This document shows, piece after piece, positions 54,226-63,170 of a stretch of 64,000 nucleotides of DNA; the first letter of the stretch is position 1; every line of letters begins with the position of its first letter. The notes beneath the pieces were generated by a model. That model was given only the letters and a program-made list of their open reading frames with translations. It did not search any database and was not told the DNA's origin. The position numbers and the translations under genes are program-made. Source of the DNA: Flavobacterium sp. MDT1-60 (GTDB taxonomy: Bacteria > Bacteroidota > Bacteroidia > Flavobacteriales > Flavobacteriaceae); NCBI RefSeq assembly GCF_014844035.1, contig NZ_CP062159.1:310001-374000 (forward strand), in the 5' to 3' direction.

Positions 54226-55464
54226 ATGTCAGAACTATTATTACCACCAGAGCATCGATATGCTAAAATAATAAAGGAGAAACTAAACGAAGACGGAAGC
54301 GAACTTTCAGTACTAAATTTAGGTCCAACACATCCAGCGACTCACGGTATTTTTCAGAATATCTTATTGATGGATGGAGAGAGAATTCTTGAGGCTGAAC
54401 CAACTATTGGTTATATCCACAGAGCATTCGAAAAAATTGCCGAAAATCGTCCTTTCTATCAAATTACGCCTCTTACAGATCGTATGAACTATTGCTCCTC
54501 TCCTATTAACAATATGGGATGGTGGATGACTTTAGAAAAATTATTAAATATTGAAGTTCCAAAACGTGCTCAATATTTAAGAGTTATCGTAATGGAATTA
54601 GCTCGTATTACAGATCACTTAATCTGTAACTCGATTCTTGGTGTAGACACTGGTGCGTATACTGGTTTCTTATACGTTTTTCAATTTAGAGAAAAAGTTT
54701 ACGAGATCTACGAAGAAATTTGTGGCGCTCGTTTAACAACAAATATGGGAAGAATTGGTGGTTTCGAAAGAGATTGGTCACCAGAAGCTTTCCGCAAATT
54801 AGATGTGTTTTTAAAAGATTTTCCTGTCGCCTGGCAAGAATTTGAAAACTTATTCGAAAGAAACAGAATTTTCCTTGACAGGACTGTAAATGTTGGTGCA
54901 ATCTCAGCAGAGCAAGCAATGGCTTACGGATTTACAGGTCCAAATTTACGTGCTGCAGGTGTTGATTATGACGTTCGTGTTGCACAACCTTATTCGTCTT
55001 ACGAAGATTTCGATTTTATTGTTCCTGTTGGAAAATCAGGCGATACTTACGATCGTTTTTGTGTTCGTAATGCCGAAGTTCGCGAAAGCTTAAGCATCAT
55101 TCGTCAGGCTTTAGACAAGATGCCTGCCGGTAATGAATATCATGCAGAAGTTCCTGATTACTACCTGCCTCCAAAAGAAGATGTTTACACTTCAATGGAA
55201 TCTTTAATTTATCACTTTAAGATTGTAATGGGAGAAGTTCCTGTACCGGTTGCAGAAATTTATCACCCGGTTGAAGGAGGAAATGGAGAATTAGGATTTT
55301 ATTTAGTTACTGACGGAAGTCGAACTCCATATAGATTACATTTCAGAAGACCTTGCTTTATTTATTATCAGGCATATCCGGAAATGATTAAAGGTGCTTT
55401 ATTATCAGATGCGATTGTTATCCTTTCAAGTTTAAATGTTATTGCAGGAGAATTAGACGCCTAA
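54226..55464 (+). CDS. nuoD: NADH-quinone oxidoreductase subunit D
   Basis: The 412-aa 49-kDa subunit forms the quinone site with NuoB. It begins NLGPTHPATHGIFQNILLMDGE (His in the THPATHG loop), continues with PLTDRMNYCS and ends near LNVIAGELDA. All are hallmarks of the family; length is usual. Confidence 0.96.
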   Translation: MSELLLPPEHRYAKIIKEKLNEDGSELSVLNLGPTHPATHGIFQNILLMDGERILEAEPTIGYIHRAFEKIAENRPFYQITPLTDRMNYCSSPINNMGWWMTLEKLLNIEVPKRAQYLRVIVMELARITDHLICNSILGVDTGAYTGFLYVFQFREKVYEIYEEICGARLTTNMGRIGGFERDWSPEAFRKLDVFLKDFPVAWQEFENLFERNRIFLDRTVNVGAISAEQAMAYGFTGPNLRAAGVDYDVRVAQPYSSYEDFDFIVPVGKSGDTYDRFCVRNAEVRESLSIIRQALDKMPAGNEYHAEVPDYYLPPKEDVYTSMESLIYHFKIVMGEVPVPVAEIYHPVEGGNGELGFYLVTDGSRTPYRLHFRRPCFIYYQAYPEMIKGALLSDAIVILSSLNVIAGELDA

Positions 55465-55606
55465 AAAGATTGTAGCTTTTAGAATTTAGATTGCAGATTA
55501 AAAAATCTAAAATCTAAAGTCAGAAATCTAAAGTTAAAAAGATTGCAGAATGCCGATTCTAGATACAGATTGAAAAATCTAAAATCTAAAATCTAAAATC
55601 CAAAAT
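55465..55606. repeat. Heptameric repeat in the nuo operon (nuoD-nuoE gap)
   Basis: AAATCTA units in tandem (55503-55516, again 55524-55530 and 55574-55597), with complementary TTTAGATT near 55484-55491. The arrangement matches the nuoA-nuoB gap. No gene is visible. Confidence 0.65.
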
Positions 55607-55610
55607 AAGA

Positions 55611-56141
55611 ATGGAAAGAAAACATTACAAACAAGAAATAAACATGACTGAAGCATTGATGACCCGCATCAATGAATTGATTAGTCATTATCCTGAAGAC
55701 AAAAGAAAATCAGCTTTGTTGCCTGTTTTGCATGAAGTGCAGGACGCACATGATAACTGGTTAAGTACTGATTTGCAGGATAAGGTTGCTGAAATTTTGC
55801 ACATCAAACCAATTGAGGTTTACGAAGTGGTTACTTTTTATACCATGTACAACCAAAAACCTATTGGAAAATACATGTTCGAATTCTGCCAGACTTCTTG
55901 TTGTTGTTTAAATGGTGCTGAAAATTTAATGGATTATACTTCTGAAAAATTAGGCATTAAAATGGGAGAAACAACTCCGGACGGAATGTTTACAATTGCC
56001 GGTGTAGAATGTTTAGGTGCTTGCGGATATGCTCCGATGATGCAGTTAGGTGATTTCTACAAAGAAAAATTGACAGAAGAAAAAATCGATCAGTTAATCG
56101 CTGATTGTAGAGATGATAAAATAATATTACACGATAAATAA
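55611..56141 (+). CDS. nuoE: NADH-quinone oxidoreductase subunit E
   Basis: The 176-aa 24-kDa subunit holds the [2Fe-2S] cluster N1a. Ligands fit C-x4-C and C-x3-C: Cys93 and Cys98 in FCQTSCCCLNGAE, Cys134 and Cys138 in VECLGACGYAP. Two more Cys (97, 99) flank the second ligand. An alternative start at 55644 (MTEALMTRIN) would remove 11 residues and cannot be excluded. Confidence 0.93.
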   Translation: MERKHYKQEINMTEALMTRINELISHYPEDKRKSALLPVLHEVQDAHDNWLSTDLQDKVAEILHIKPIEVYEVVTFYTMYNQKPIGKYMFEFCQTSCCCLNGAENLMDYTSEKLGIKMGETTPDGMFTIAGVECLGACGYAPMMQLGDFYKEKLTEEKIDQLIADCRDDKIILHDK

Positions 56142-56142
56142 G

Positions 56143-57513
56143 ATGTCACAGAAAATATTATTAGATAAAATCAATATTCCGGGTATCAAAACCTACGAAG
56201 TTTATCGCCAAAATGGTGGTTATGCTTCTGTAGAAAAAGCTTTGAAAACACTTACGCCAGATGAAGTTGTTGAAGAAGTAAAAAAATCAGGGCTTCGTGG
56301 TCGTGGAGGCGCAGGTTTCCCAGCCGGAATGAAATGGAGCTTTATTGATAAAAAATCAGGTAAACCAAGACACTTAGTTTGCAACGCCGATGAATCTGAA
56401 CCAGGAACTTTCAAAGATCGTTATTTGATGGAATTTATTCCTCACTTATTGATAGAGGGAATGATTACTTCTAGTTTCGCATTAGGCGCTAACCTATCTT
56501 ATATCTACATCCGTGGAGAATATATGTGGGTTTTCAAAATTTTAGAAAGAGCAATCGCCGAAGCAAAAGCTGCAGGTTGGTTAGGAAAAAATATATTAGG
56601 AACAGGTTACGATTTAGAATTGCACGTTCACTGTGGAGCCGGAGCTTATATTTGTGGGGAAGAGACTGCACTTATAGAATCATTGGAAGGCAAAAGAGGA
56701 AATCCTCGTATTAAACCGCCTTTCCCAGCGGTTTCCGGACTTTGGGCAAATCCAACAGTAGTAAACAATGTGGAAACTATCGCTGCAGTGCCTTGGATCA
56801 TCAACAATTCTGGAGATGATTATGCTAAAATTGGTGTAGGTCGTTCAACCGGAACTAAATTAATTTCTGCTTCAGGACACATTAAAAATCCTGGTGTATA
56901 TGAAATTGAACTAGGATTAAGCGTTGACGAATTCATGAATTCTGATGAATATTTAGGAGGAATGTCTTCTAGCAGACCATTGAAAGCATTTGTTCCGGGA
57001 GGATCTTCAGTGCCAATTTTACCAGCTGAATTAATTTTCAAAACAGCAAACGGCGAAGACAGATTAATGACTTACGAATCTTTAAGTGATGGTGGTTTTG
57101 CTACCGGATCTATGTTAGGTTCAGGAGGATTTATTGTTTATAACGACACTGCTTGTGTGGTTAGAAACACTTGGAATTTTGCACGTTTTTACCACCACGA
57201 ATCTTGCGGGCAATGTACACCTTGCCGTGAAGGAACAGGTTGGTTAGAAAAAATCTTGTGGAGAATTGAAAACGGTCAGGGCCGTGAAGAAGATATCGAA
57301 TTATTATGGAGTATTCAAAGTAAAATCGAGGGTAACACGATTTGCCCGCTTGGCGACGCGGCTTCCTGGCCGGTAGCAGCAGCAATCCGTCACTTTAGAG
57401 ATGAATTTGAATACCATGTTCGTTTCCCTGAAAAAATTAAACACAGAGATCATTTTGTTGCTGAACCTTTCTCGCAAGTGAAACATTTGGTAGGCGGTAA
57501 AGTAATCGTATAA
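56143..57513 (+). CDS. nuoF: NADH-quinone oxidoreductase subunit F
   Basis: The 456-aa 51-kDa subunit binds NADH, FMN and a [4Fe-4S] cluster. GLRGRGGAGFPAGMKW (NADH/FMN loop) lies near 50-65; the FMN segment CGAGAYICGEETALIESLEG near 165-185; ESCGQCTPCREGTGW (three cluster Cys, about 354-360), and TICPLGDAA (fourth, about 400). Length and motif order are standard. Confidence 0.96.
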   Translation: MSQKILLDKINIPGIKTYEVYRQNGGYASVEKALKTLTPDEVVEEVKKSGLRGRGGAGFPAGMKWSFIDKKSGKPRHLVCNADESEPGTFKDRYLMEFIPHLLIEGMITSSFALGANLSYIYIRGEYMWVFKILERAIAEAKAAGWLGKNILGTGYDLELHVHCGAGAYICGEETALIESLEGKRGNPRIKPPFPAVSGLWANPTVVNNVETIAAVPWIINNSGDDYAKIGVGRSTGTKLISASGHIKNPGVYEIELGLSVDEFMNSDEYLGGMSSSRPLKAFVPGGSSVPILPAELIFKTANGEDRLMTYESLSDGGFATGSMLGSGGFIVYNDTACVVRNTWNFARFYHHESCGQCTPCREGTGWLEKILWRIENGQGREEDIELLWSIQSKIEGNTICPLGDAASWPVAAAIRHFRDEFEYHVRFPEKIKHRDHFVAEPFSQVKHLVGGKVIV

Positions 57514-57608
57514 AGAAATATAAAGCAGAAAGTTATAAAGTTAATAATATAAAAAGGACAGCAAATCTTTTTAAATATTCCGACTTTCAACATTCAAATC
57601 AATAAGAG

Positions 57609-58640
57609 ATGAAAGTAACCATAGACGGTCAAAGTATAGACGTAGAGCCAGGAACAACGATCCTGCAGGCTGCACGTATGATTGGTGGAGATTTGGTACC
57701 ACCAGCCATGTGCTATTACTCAAAATTAAAAGGCAGCGGCGGAAAATGTCGTTGTTGTTTAGTTGAAGTTTCTAAAGGTAGCGAAGCTGACCCAAGACCA
57801 ATGCCAAAATTGATGGCATCTTGTGTAACAGGATGTATGGACGGAATGGAAGTTAACAGCAAATCTTCTGACAGAGTAACGGAAGCCCGTAAATCTGTAA
57901 CAGAATTTTTATTGATCAATCACCCACTCGACTGCCCGGTTTGCGATCAGGCCGGAGAATGTGATCTTCAAAATTTAAGTTTCGAACACGGAAATCCAAA
58001 ATCGCGTTTTATTGAAGAAAAAAGGACATTTGAACCAGAAGATATTGGTCCAAATATTCAACTACATATGAACCGTTGTATCTTATGTCAAAGATGTGTA
58101 CAAGTTGCAGATCAATTGACAGACAACAGAGTTCACGGAGTATTAGATCGTGGAGATCACGCTAATATTTCAACCGGAATCTCAAAAGCTATCGATAATG
58201 AATTCTCTGGAAACATGATTGACGTATGCCCGGTTGGAGCATTAACTGATAAAACTTTCCGTTTCAAATCGAGAGTTTGGTTCAACAAACCTTATAATGC
58301 ACACAGAGAATGTACAACTCCGGGATGTTGTGGAAAAACAACAGTTTGGATGTTTGGAGGAGAAATTCAACGTGTTACTGGTCGTAAAGATGAGTACCAT
58401 GAAGTGGAAGAATTCATCTGCAACTCTTGCCGTTTTGATCACAAAAATGTGAATGACTGGGTTATTGAAGGGCCAAGAGAATTTGAAAAAGACTCTGTTA
58501 TCAACCAAAATAACTACACTCAAAAACTAGAGAAAGTAGAAATAGATACAGAAAAAACTATCCTTATGGGTAGAGATATTGACCGTAAAAAAATTAGTAT
58601 GGCTGAAATTCCATTAAACACTAACAACAAAATTTCTTAA
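57609..58640 (+). CDS. nuoG: NADH-quinone oxidoreductase subunit G, short form
   Basis: The 343-aa protein holds the [2Fe-2S] domain (Cys35, Cys47, Cys50, Cys72), the His-Cys [4Fe-4S] segment (HPLDCPVCDQAGECDLQ), and NRCILCQRCVQVAD with further cluster Cys. It stops after a stub (CTTPGCCGKTT ... CNSCRFD) of the domain that in E. coli NuoG continues to about 900 residues. The large molybdopterin-oxidoreductase-like part is thus missing. The downstream nuoH starts in the stop codon (TAATG), so the gene is not broken. Short NuoG proteins are known in flavobacteria. Confidence 0.93.
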   Translation: MKVTIDGQSIDVEPGTTILQAARMIGGDLVPPAMCYYSKLKGSGGKCRCCLVEVSKGSEADPRPMPKLMASCVTGCMDGMEVNSKSSDRVTEARKSVTEFLLINHPLDCPVCDQAGECDLQNLSFEHGNPKSRFIEEKRTFEPEDIGPNIQLHMNRCILCQRCVQVADQLTDNRVHGVLDRGDHANISTGISKAIDNEFSGNMIDVCPVGALTDKTFRFKSRVWFNKPYNAHRECTTPGCCGKTTVWMFGGEIQRVTGRKDEYHEVEEFICNSCRFDHKNVNDWVIEGPREFEKDSVINQNNYTQKLEKVEIDTEKTILMGRDIDRKKISMAEIPLNTNNKIS

Positions 58641-59698
58641 TGATGGTAGATGGAACGTTTATTATAGAGAAAAGTGTTGTAATTGTTGTGGTTTTTGCTA
58701 TAACAATGATCATGGCCATGTATTCTACCTGGGCTGAACGTAAAGTTGCAGCTTTTCTTCAGGATCGTGTAGGGCCAAACCGTGCCGGATGGGGAGGTTT
58801 ATTGCAACCACTTGCAGATGGTATGAAATTATTTTCAAAAGAAGAATTTGAGCCTAACACACCTAATAAATTTTTATTCGTTGTTGGACCTGCAATTGCC
58901 ATGAGTACGGCTTTGATGACCAGTGCTGTAATTCCATGGGGAGACAGACTGCATGTTTTTGGACGTGATGTTCTTTTACAGGCGACAGATGTAAATATTG
59001 CTCTATTATATGTTTTTGGAGTAATTTCTGTTGGAGTCTACGGAATTATGATTGGTGGATGGGCTTCAAACAATAAATTCTCTTTGATGGGAGCTGTTCG
59101 TGCGGCTTCGCAAATGGTTTCTTATGAAGTTGCTATGGGATTATCAATGATTGCCTTATTGATGATGACCGGAACTTTAAGCTTAAAAGAAATCTCTGAG
59201 CAACAGGCCGGAATGAACTGGAATGTTTTTTACCAGCCATTATCTTTCCTGATTTTCCTGATTTGTGCTTTCGCAGAAACAAACAGAACGCCTTTTGACT
59301 TAGCAGAATGTGAATCTGAGTTGATTGGTGGATATCATACTGAATATTCATCGATGAAAATGGGATTCTATTTATTTGCTGAGTACGCTAACATGTTTAT
59401 CTCTGCTACAATTATATCAGTACTGTTTTTTGGAGGATACAATTATCCTGGAATGCAATGGATGGTAGAAAATGTAGGTGTAAATACAGCTAATATTTTA
59501 GGAATCGCGGTGTTGTTTGCCAAAATATGTTTCTTCATATTCTTTTATATGTGGGTACGTTGGACAATTCCAAGATTTAGATATGACCAGTTAATGAATT
59601 TAGGTTGGAAAATTTTGATTCCGCTTTCGATCATTAATATCATGATTACAGGAGTTGTAATTTTAAGACATGATATCGCAGCATACTTAGGGTTTTAA
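58640..59698 (+). CDS. nuoH: NADH-quinone oxidoreductase subunit H
   Basis: The 352-aa membrane subunit has eight helices and contacts the quinone site. Family blocks: STWAERKVAAFLQDRVGPNRAG near the N-terminus, AETNRTPFDLAECESELIGGYHTEYSSM in the middle, and WVRWTIPRFRYDQLM near the end. Its ATG shares one base with the nuoG stop codon; a second ATG follows at once. Confidence 0.96.
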   Translation: MMVDGTFIIEKSVVIVVVFAITMIMAMYSTWAERKVAAFLQDRVGPNRAGWGGLLQPLADGMKLFSKEEFEPNTPNKFLFVVGPAIAMSTALMTSAVIPWGDRLHVFGRDVLLQATDVNIALLYVFGVISVGVYGIMIGGWASNNKFSLMGAVRAASQMVSYEVAMGLSMIALLMMTGTLSLKEISEQQAGMNWNVFYQPLSFLIFLICAFAETNRTPFDLAECESELIGGYHTEYSSMKMGFYLFAEYANMFISATIISVLFFGGYNYPGMQWMVENVGVNTANILGIAVLFAKICFFIFFYMWVRWTIPRFRYDQLMNLGWKILIPLSIINIMITGVVILRHDIAAYLGF

Positions 59699-59704
59699 TA
59701 CCTG

Positions 59705-59797
59705 AGTGCCCTAGCCCTGATAGAAGCGGCATCCTTTTATGGTCTCGTTTTTTAACGAGATAAAAAGATACAGCGAATAGCAGGATTAGCTTCAAAT
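59705..59797. repeat. Cruciform-like repeat in the nuo operon (nuoH-nuoI gap)
   Basis: A perfect inner stem TCTCGTT-TTTT-AACGAGA (59743-59760) is flanked by imperfect arms: CTAGCCCTGATAGAAGCGG...TCCTTTTAT on the left and ATAAAAAGATACAGCGAATAGCAGGATTAG on the right. Elements of this type (CTAGCCCtGATagaAGCGGcatcc) recur in flavobacterial intergenic DNA, from memory. Confidence 0.7.
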
Positions 59798-59864
59798 TAA
59801 AAATAAAATAGATTTTGGATTTGATTTAACCGTCAAATGTAAATCGTAAATCATACATTAAAAA

Positions 59865-60410
59865 ATGTCAATAGAAACTATATCATTATCGGGTAGAAAA
59901 AAGATGGTCTCAAACAAAGAGATGACTTTTTGGGAACGATTGTATCTTGTGGCGATTGTGAAAGGATTGCTTATTACGCTTAAGCACCTTTTCAGAAAAA
60001 AAGTAACCATTCATTACCCAGAACAAGTACGTGAAATGAGTCCGGTTTATCGTGGTCAACACCAGTTGAAGCGTGATGAGCAAGGCCGCGAGAACTGTAC
60101 GGCCTGTGGATTATGTGCTTTATCGTGCCCTGCAGAAGCGATTACTATGAAAGCTGCCGAGCGTAAACCAGATGAAAAACATTTATACAGAGAAGAAAAA
60201 TATGCTTCGATTTATGAAATCAATATGTTAAGATGCATTTTCTGTGGTCTTTGTGAAGAAGCTTGCCCAAAAGATGCTATCTATTTGACAACTTCAAAAG
60301 TTTTGGTTCCTTCTAGTTATGAAAGAGAAGATTTCATTTTTGGAAAAGACAGATTAGTGATGCCACTTGACGTGGCGATCAAAAATGCTCAACTTAATAA
60401 TGCTAACTAA
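59865..60410 (+). CDS. nuoI: NADH-quinone oxidoreductase subunit I
   Basis: The 181-aa subunit carries two ferredoxin-type [4Fe-4S] motifs: CTACGLCALSCPAEAI (Cys78, 81, 84, 88) and CIFCGLCEEACPKDAI. It follows nuoH after a gap of 166 nt filled by a repeat, and ends directly at nuoJ. Confidence 0.96.
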   Translation: MSIETISLSGRKKMVSNKEMTFWERLYLVAIVKGLLITLKHLFRKKVTIHYPEQVREMSPVYRGQHQLKRDEQGRENCTACGLCALSCPAEAITMKAAERKPDEKHLYREEKYASIYEINMLRCIFCGLCEEACPKDAIYLTTSKVLVPSSYEREDFIFGKDRLVMPLDVAIKNAQLNNAN

Positions 60411-60950
60411 ATGATACATATTCCTGATTTTGCACACGCAACAACTGTACAAATTATATTTTGTTTCTTAGCGTTTATTACGGTGATTACCGCATTTTTG
60501 ACCATTTTTAGCAGAAATCCTATTCATAGTGCTATCTATTTAGTAATCTGTTTCTTTTCGATTGCTGGTCATTATTTATTATTAAACTCTCAATTTTTGG
60601 CTATCGTACATATTATAGTCTATTCGGGAGCGATTATGATTTTGTTCCTGTTTACGATTATGTTAATGAACCTAAACGAACGCCATCAGGTTCACAGACC
60701 TAGAATTACTCGTTTAGGCGCAATTGTTTCTTTTTGTTTGATTTGCATTGTATTAATTGCAATCTTCATCAATTCGAAACCAATTGTAGGTGCATACGAT
60801 TCAACTGGGGAAGATTTTCAGTCTATCAAAGTATTGGGTAAAATATTATTGAACGAATATATGGTTCCGTTTGAATTTGCTTCGATTTTGCTTTTAGTAG
60901 CCATGATTGGAACAGTATTATTGTCTAAAAAAGAAAAATTAAATAAATAA
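60411..60950 (+). CDS. nuoJ: NADH-quinone oxidoreductase subunit J
   Basis: The 179-aa membrane subunit has five helices. The conserved third-helix region reads [24 protein letters not shown]. It starts directly after nuoI and overlaps nuoK's start by one base. Confidence 0.95.
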   Translation: MIHIPDFAHATTVQIIFCFLAFITVITAFLTIFSRNPIHSAIYLVICFFSIAGHYLLLNSQFLAIVHIIVYSGAIMILFLFTIMLMNLNERHQVHRPRITRLGAIVSFCLICIVLIAIFINSKPIVGAYDSTGEDFQSIKVLGKILLNEYMVPFEFASILLLVAMIGTVLLSKKEKLNK

Positions 60951-61270
60951 TGGGTAATATATTAAATCAAATAGGTATTGAAAACTACATCTTTTTAAGT
61001 GTTGTACTTTTTTGTATTGGTGTTTTTGGTGTATTGTACAGACGAAATGCTATTATCGTTTTCATGTCTATCGAAATCATGTTGAATGCAGTTAACCTTT
61101 TATTTGTTGCTTTTTCAACGTATCATCAAGATGCGCAAGGACAGGTTTTTGTGTTCTTTTCGATGGCAGTTGCTGCAGCAGAAGTTGCGGTAGGATTGGC
61201 CATTCTGGTTTCTATTTTTAGAAATTTAGGCTCAATTAGTATCGATAATTTAAAAAATTTAAAAGGATAA
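60950..61270 (+). CDS. nuoK: NADH-quinone oxidoreductase subunit K
   Basis: The 106-aa subunit has three helices, with conserved Glu in [19 protein letters not shown] and in [19 protein letters not shown], both part of the proton channel. It starts one base inside the nuoJ end. Confidence 0.95.
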   Translation: MGNILNQIGIENYIFLSVVLFCIGVFGVLYRRNAIIVFMSIEIMLNAVNLLFVAFSTYHQDAQGQVFVFFSMAVAAAEVAVGLAILVSIFRNLGSISIDNLKNLKG

Positions 61271-63160
61271 ATGGAAATGGATACCAATTTAGCTTTAGTC
61301 TTAGTTTTATCTCCTTTTTTAGGATTTTTAATCAATGTTTTTTTTGGGAAAAGCTTAGGAAAAACAGTTTCGGGTATTATCGGAACAGTTGCTGTAGCAG
61401 TTTCTTTTATAGTTACACTTATACTTTTTAATCAAATTACTTCAACTGGAAAAGCCATTCAGGTAACTTTATTTGACTGGATCCAGATCAGTAATCTTCA
61501 TATTAATTTAGGATTTTTATTAGATCAATTATCTGTTCTTTGGTTGCTTTTTGTTACCGGAATTGGATCATTGATTCACTTATACTCTATCAGTTACATG
61601 CACGATGATGAGAATATGCATAAGTTTTTTGCGTATTTAAATCTGTTCATATTCTTCATGATTACCTTGGTAACTGGAAGTAACTTATTAGTTTTATTTA
61701 TTGGATGGGAAGGCGTTGGACTTTGTTCGTACTTATTAATTGGATTCTGGCATAAAAACCAGGATTACAATGATGCTGCGAAAAAAGCTTTCATCATGAA
61801 CAGAATTGGAGATTTAGGTTTGTTAATCGGAATGTTCATTCTTGGTGCTGTGTTCTCAACTTTAGATTATGCAACTTTAAAAACGGCGATTGCCGGAGCA
61901 ACAAACCTAAACATACCTTTGCTTTCGTTAGCGGCTTTATGTTTGTTTATTGGAGCTTGTGGTAAATCAGCACAAATTCCGTTATACACCTGGTTACCTG
62001 ATGCGATGGCTGGACCAACTCCGGTTTCTGCATTGATTCACGCAGCGACCATGGTTACTGCAGGTATCTTTATGGTAACGAGATTAAACTTTGTTTTTGA
62101 TTTAGCACCAGATGTCCAGACTGTAATAGCAATAGTTGGAGCTGTAACTTCATTAGTTGCCGCAACAATTGGTTTGGTTCAGACTGATATTAAGAAAGTA
62201 TTAGCCTACTCTACCGTTTCTCAATTAGGTTTAATGTTTTTAGCTTTAGGATTTGGTGCTTATGAAGTAGCTGTTTTTCACGTAATCACACACGCTTTCT
62301 TTAAAGCTTGTTTGTTCTTAGGATCAGGATCTGTAATTCACGGATTGCATGGAGAACAGGATATGCGTAAAATGGGAGGTTTGCGTAAAGCAATGCCAAT
62401 CACTTTCTGGACCATGTTGATTTCTTCATTAGCGATTTCAGGCGTTCCTTTGTTTTCAGGTTTCTTCTCTAAAGATGAAATCTTAATGACTGCTTTTCAC
62501 CATAATATTCCGCTTTATGTTATTGGATCTATTGCTTCAATCATGACTGCTTTTTATATGTTCAGATTGATGTTCCTTACTTTCTTTAAAGATTTCAGAG
62601 GAACTGAAGAACAAAAACACCATTTGCATGAAAGTGACGGATTAATTACTTTCCCTTTAATGATTTTAGCCATTCTGGCAACTTTTGGAGGTCTTATCAG
62701 TCTTCCTGGAAACAGTTGGTTAAACGAATATATGGCTCCACTTTTCACGAAAGTGGCTGGAGAAGAACATCATTTAGGCGCAACAGAATATACTCTTATG
62801 GGAGTTGCAGTTTTAGGTGGATTGATCGGTATCTTAATTGCTTATATTAAATATTTCAAACAAGATAATGTTCCTGAATCAGATGAGAACATCACTGGTT
62901 TAACCAAAGTTTTATACAACAAATATTATGTAGATGAAATTTACGATGCAATATTTGTACGCTCTGTAAACGGATTATCAGGATTCTTTAGAGATTATGT
63001 TGAAACTGGTTTGTCTGCAGTTGTTTTCGGATTAGGTAAAGTAACTAATGAACTGGCTTTTCAAGGTAAAAAATTACAAAACGGAAGTATCGGATTATAT
63101 CTATTTGCTTTTGTTTTGGGTCTTTGTGCCATTATTTCCTATATATTTTTAGCTCAATAA
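61271..63160 (+). CDS. nuoL: NADH-quinone oxidoreductase subunit L
   Basis: The 629-aa antiporter-like subunit. Visible: GWEGVGLCSYLLIGFWH (TM5, Glu), QIPLYTWLPDAMAGPTPVSALIHAATMVTAG (TM7, Lys/His region), and the long amphipathic helix and final helix at the C-terminus. The length is usual. nuoM begins 10 nt downstream. Confidence 0.96.
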   Translation: MEMDTNLALVLVLSPFLGFLINVFFGKSLGKTVSGIIGTVAVAVSFIVTLILFNQITSTGKAIQVTLFDWIQISNLHINLGFLLDQLSVLWLLFVTGIGSLIHLYSISYMHDDENMHKFFAYLNLFIFFMITLVTGSNLLVLFIGWEGVGLCSYLLIGFWHKNQDYNDAAKKAFIMNRIGDLGLLIGMFILGAVFSTLDYATLKTAIAGATNLNIPLLSLAALCLFIGACGKSAQIPLYTWLPDAMAGPTPVSALIHAATMVTAGIFMVTRLNFVFDLAPDVQTVIAIVGAVTSLVAATIGLVQTDIKKVLAYSTVSQLGLMFLALGFGAYEVAVFHVITHAFFKACLFLGSGSVIHGLHGEQDMRKMGGLRKAMPITFWTMLISSLAISGVPLFSGFFSKDEILMTAFHHNIPLYVIGSIASIMTAFYMFRLMFLTFFKDFRGTEEQKHHLHESDGLITFPLMILAILATFGGLISLPGNSWLNEYMAPLFTKVAGEEHHLGATEYTLMGVAVLGGLIGILIAYIKYFKQDNVPESDENITGLTKVLYNKYYVDEIYDAIFVRSVNGLSGFFRDYVETGLSAVVFGLGKVTNELAFQGKKLQNGSIGLYLFAFVLGLCAIISYIFLAQ

Positions 63161-63170
63161 TTTTATAACT

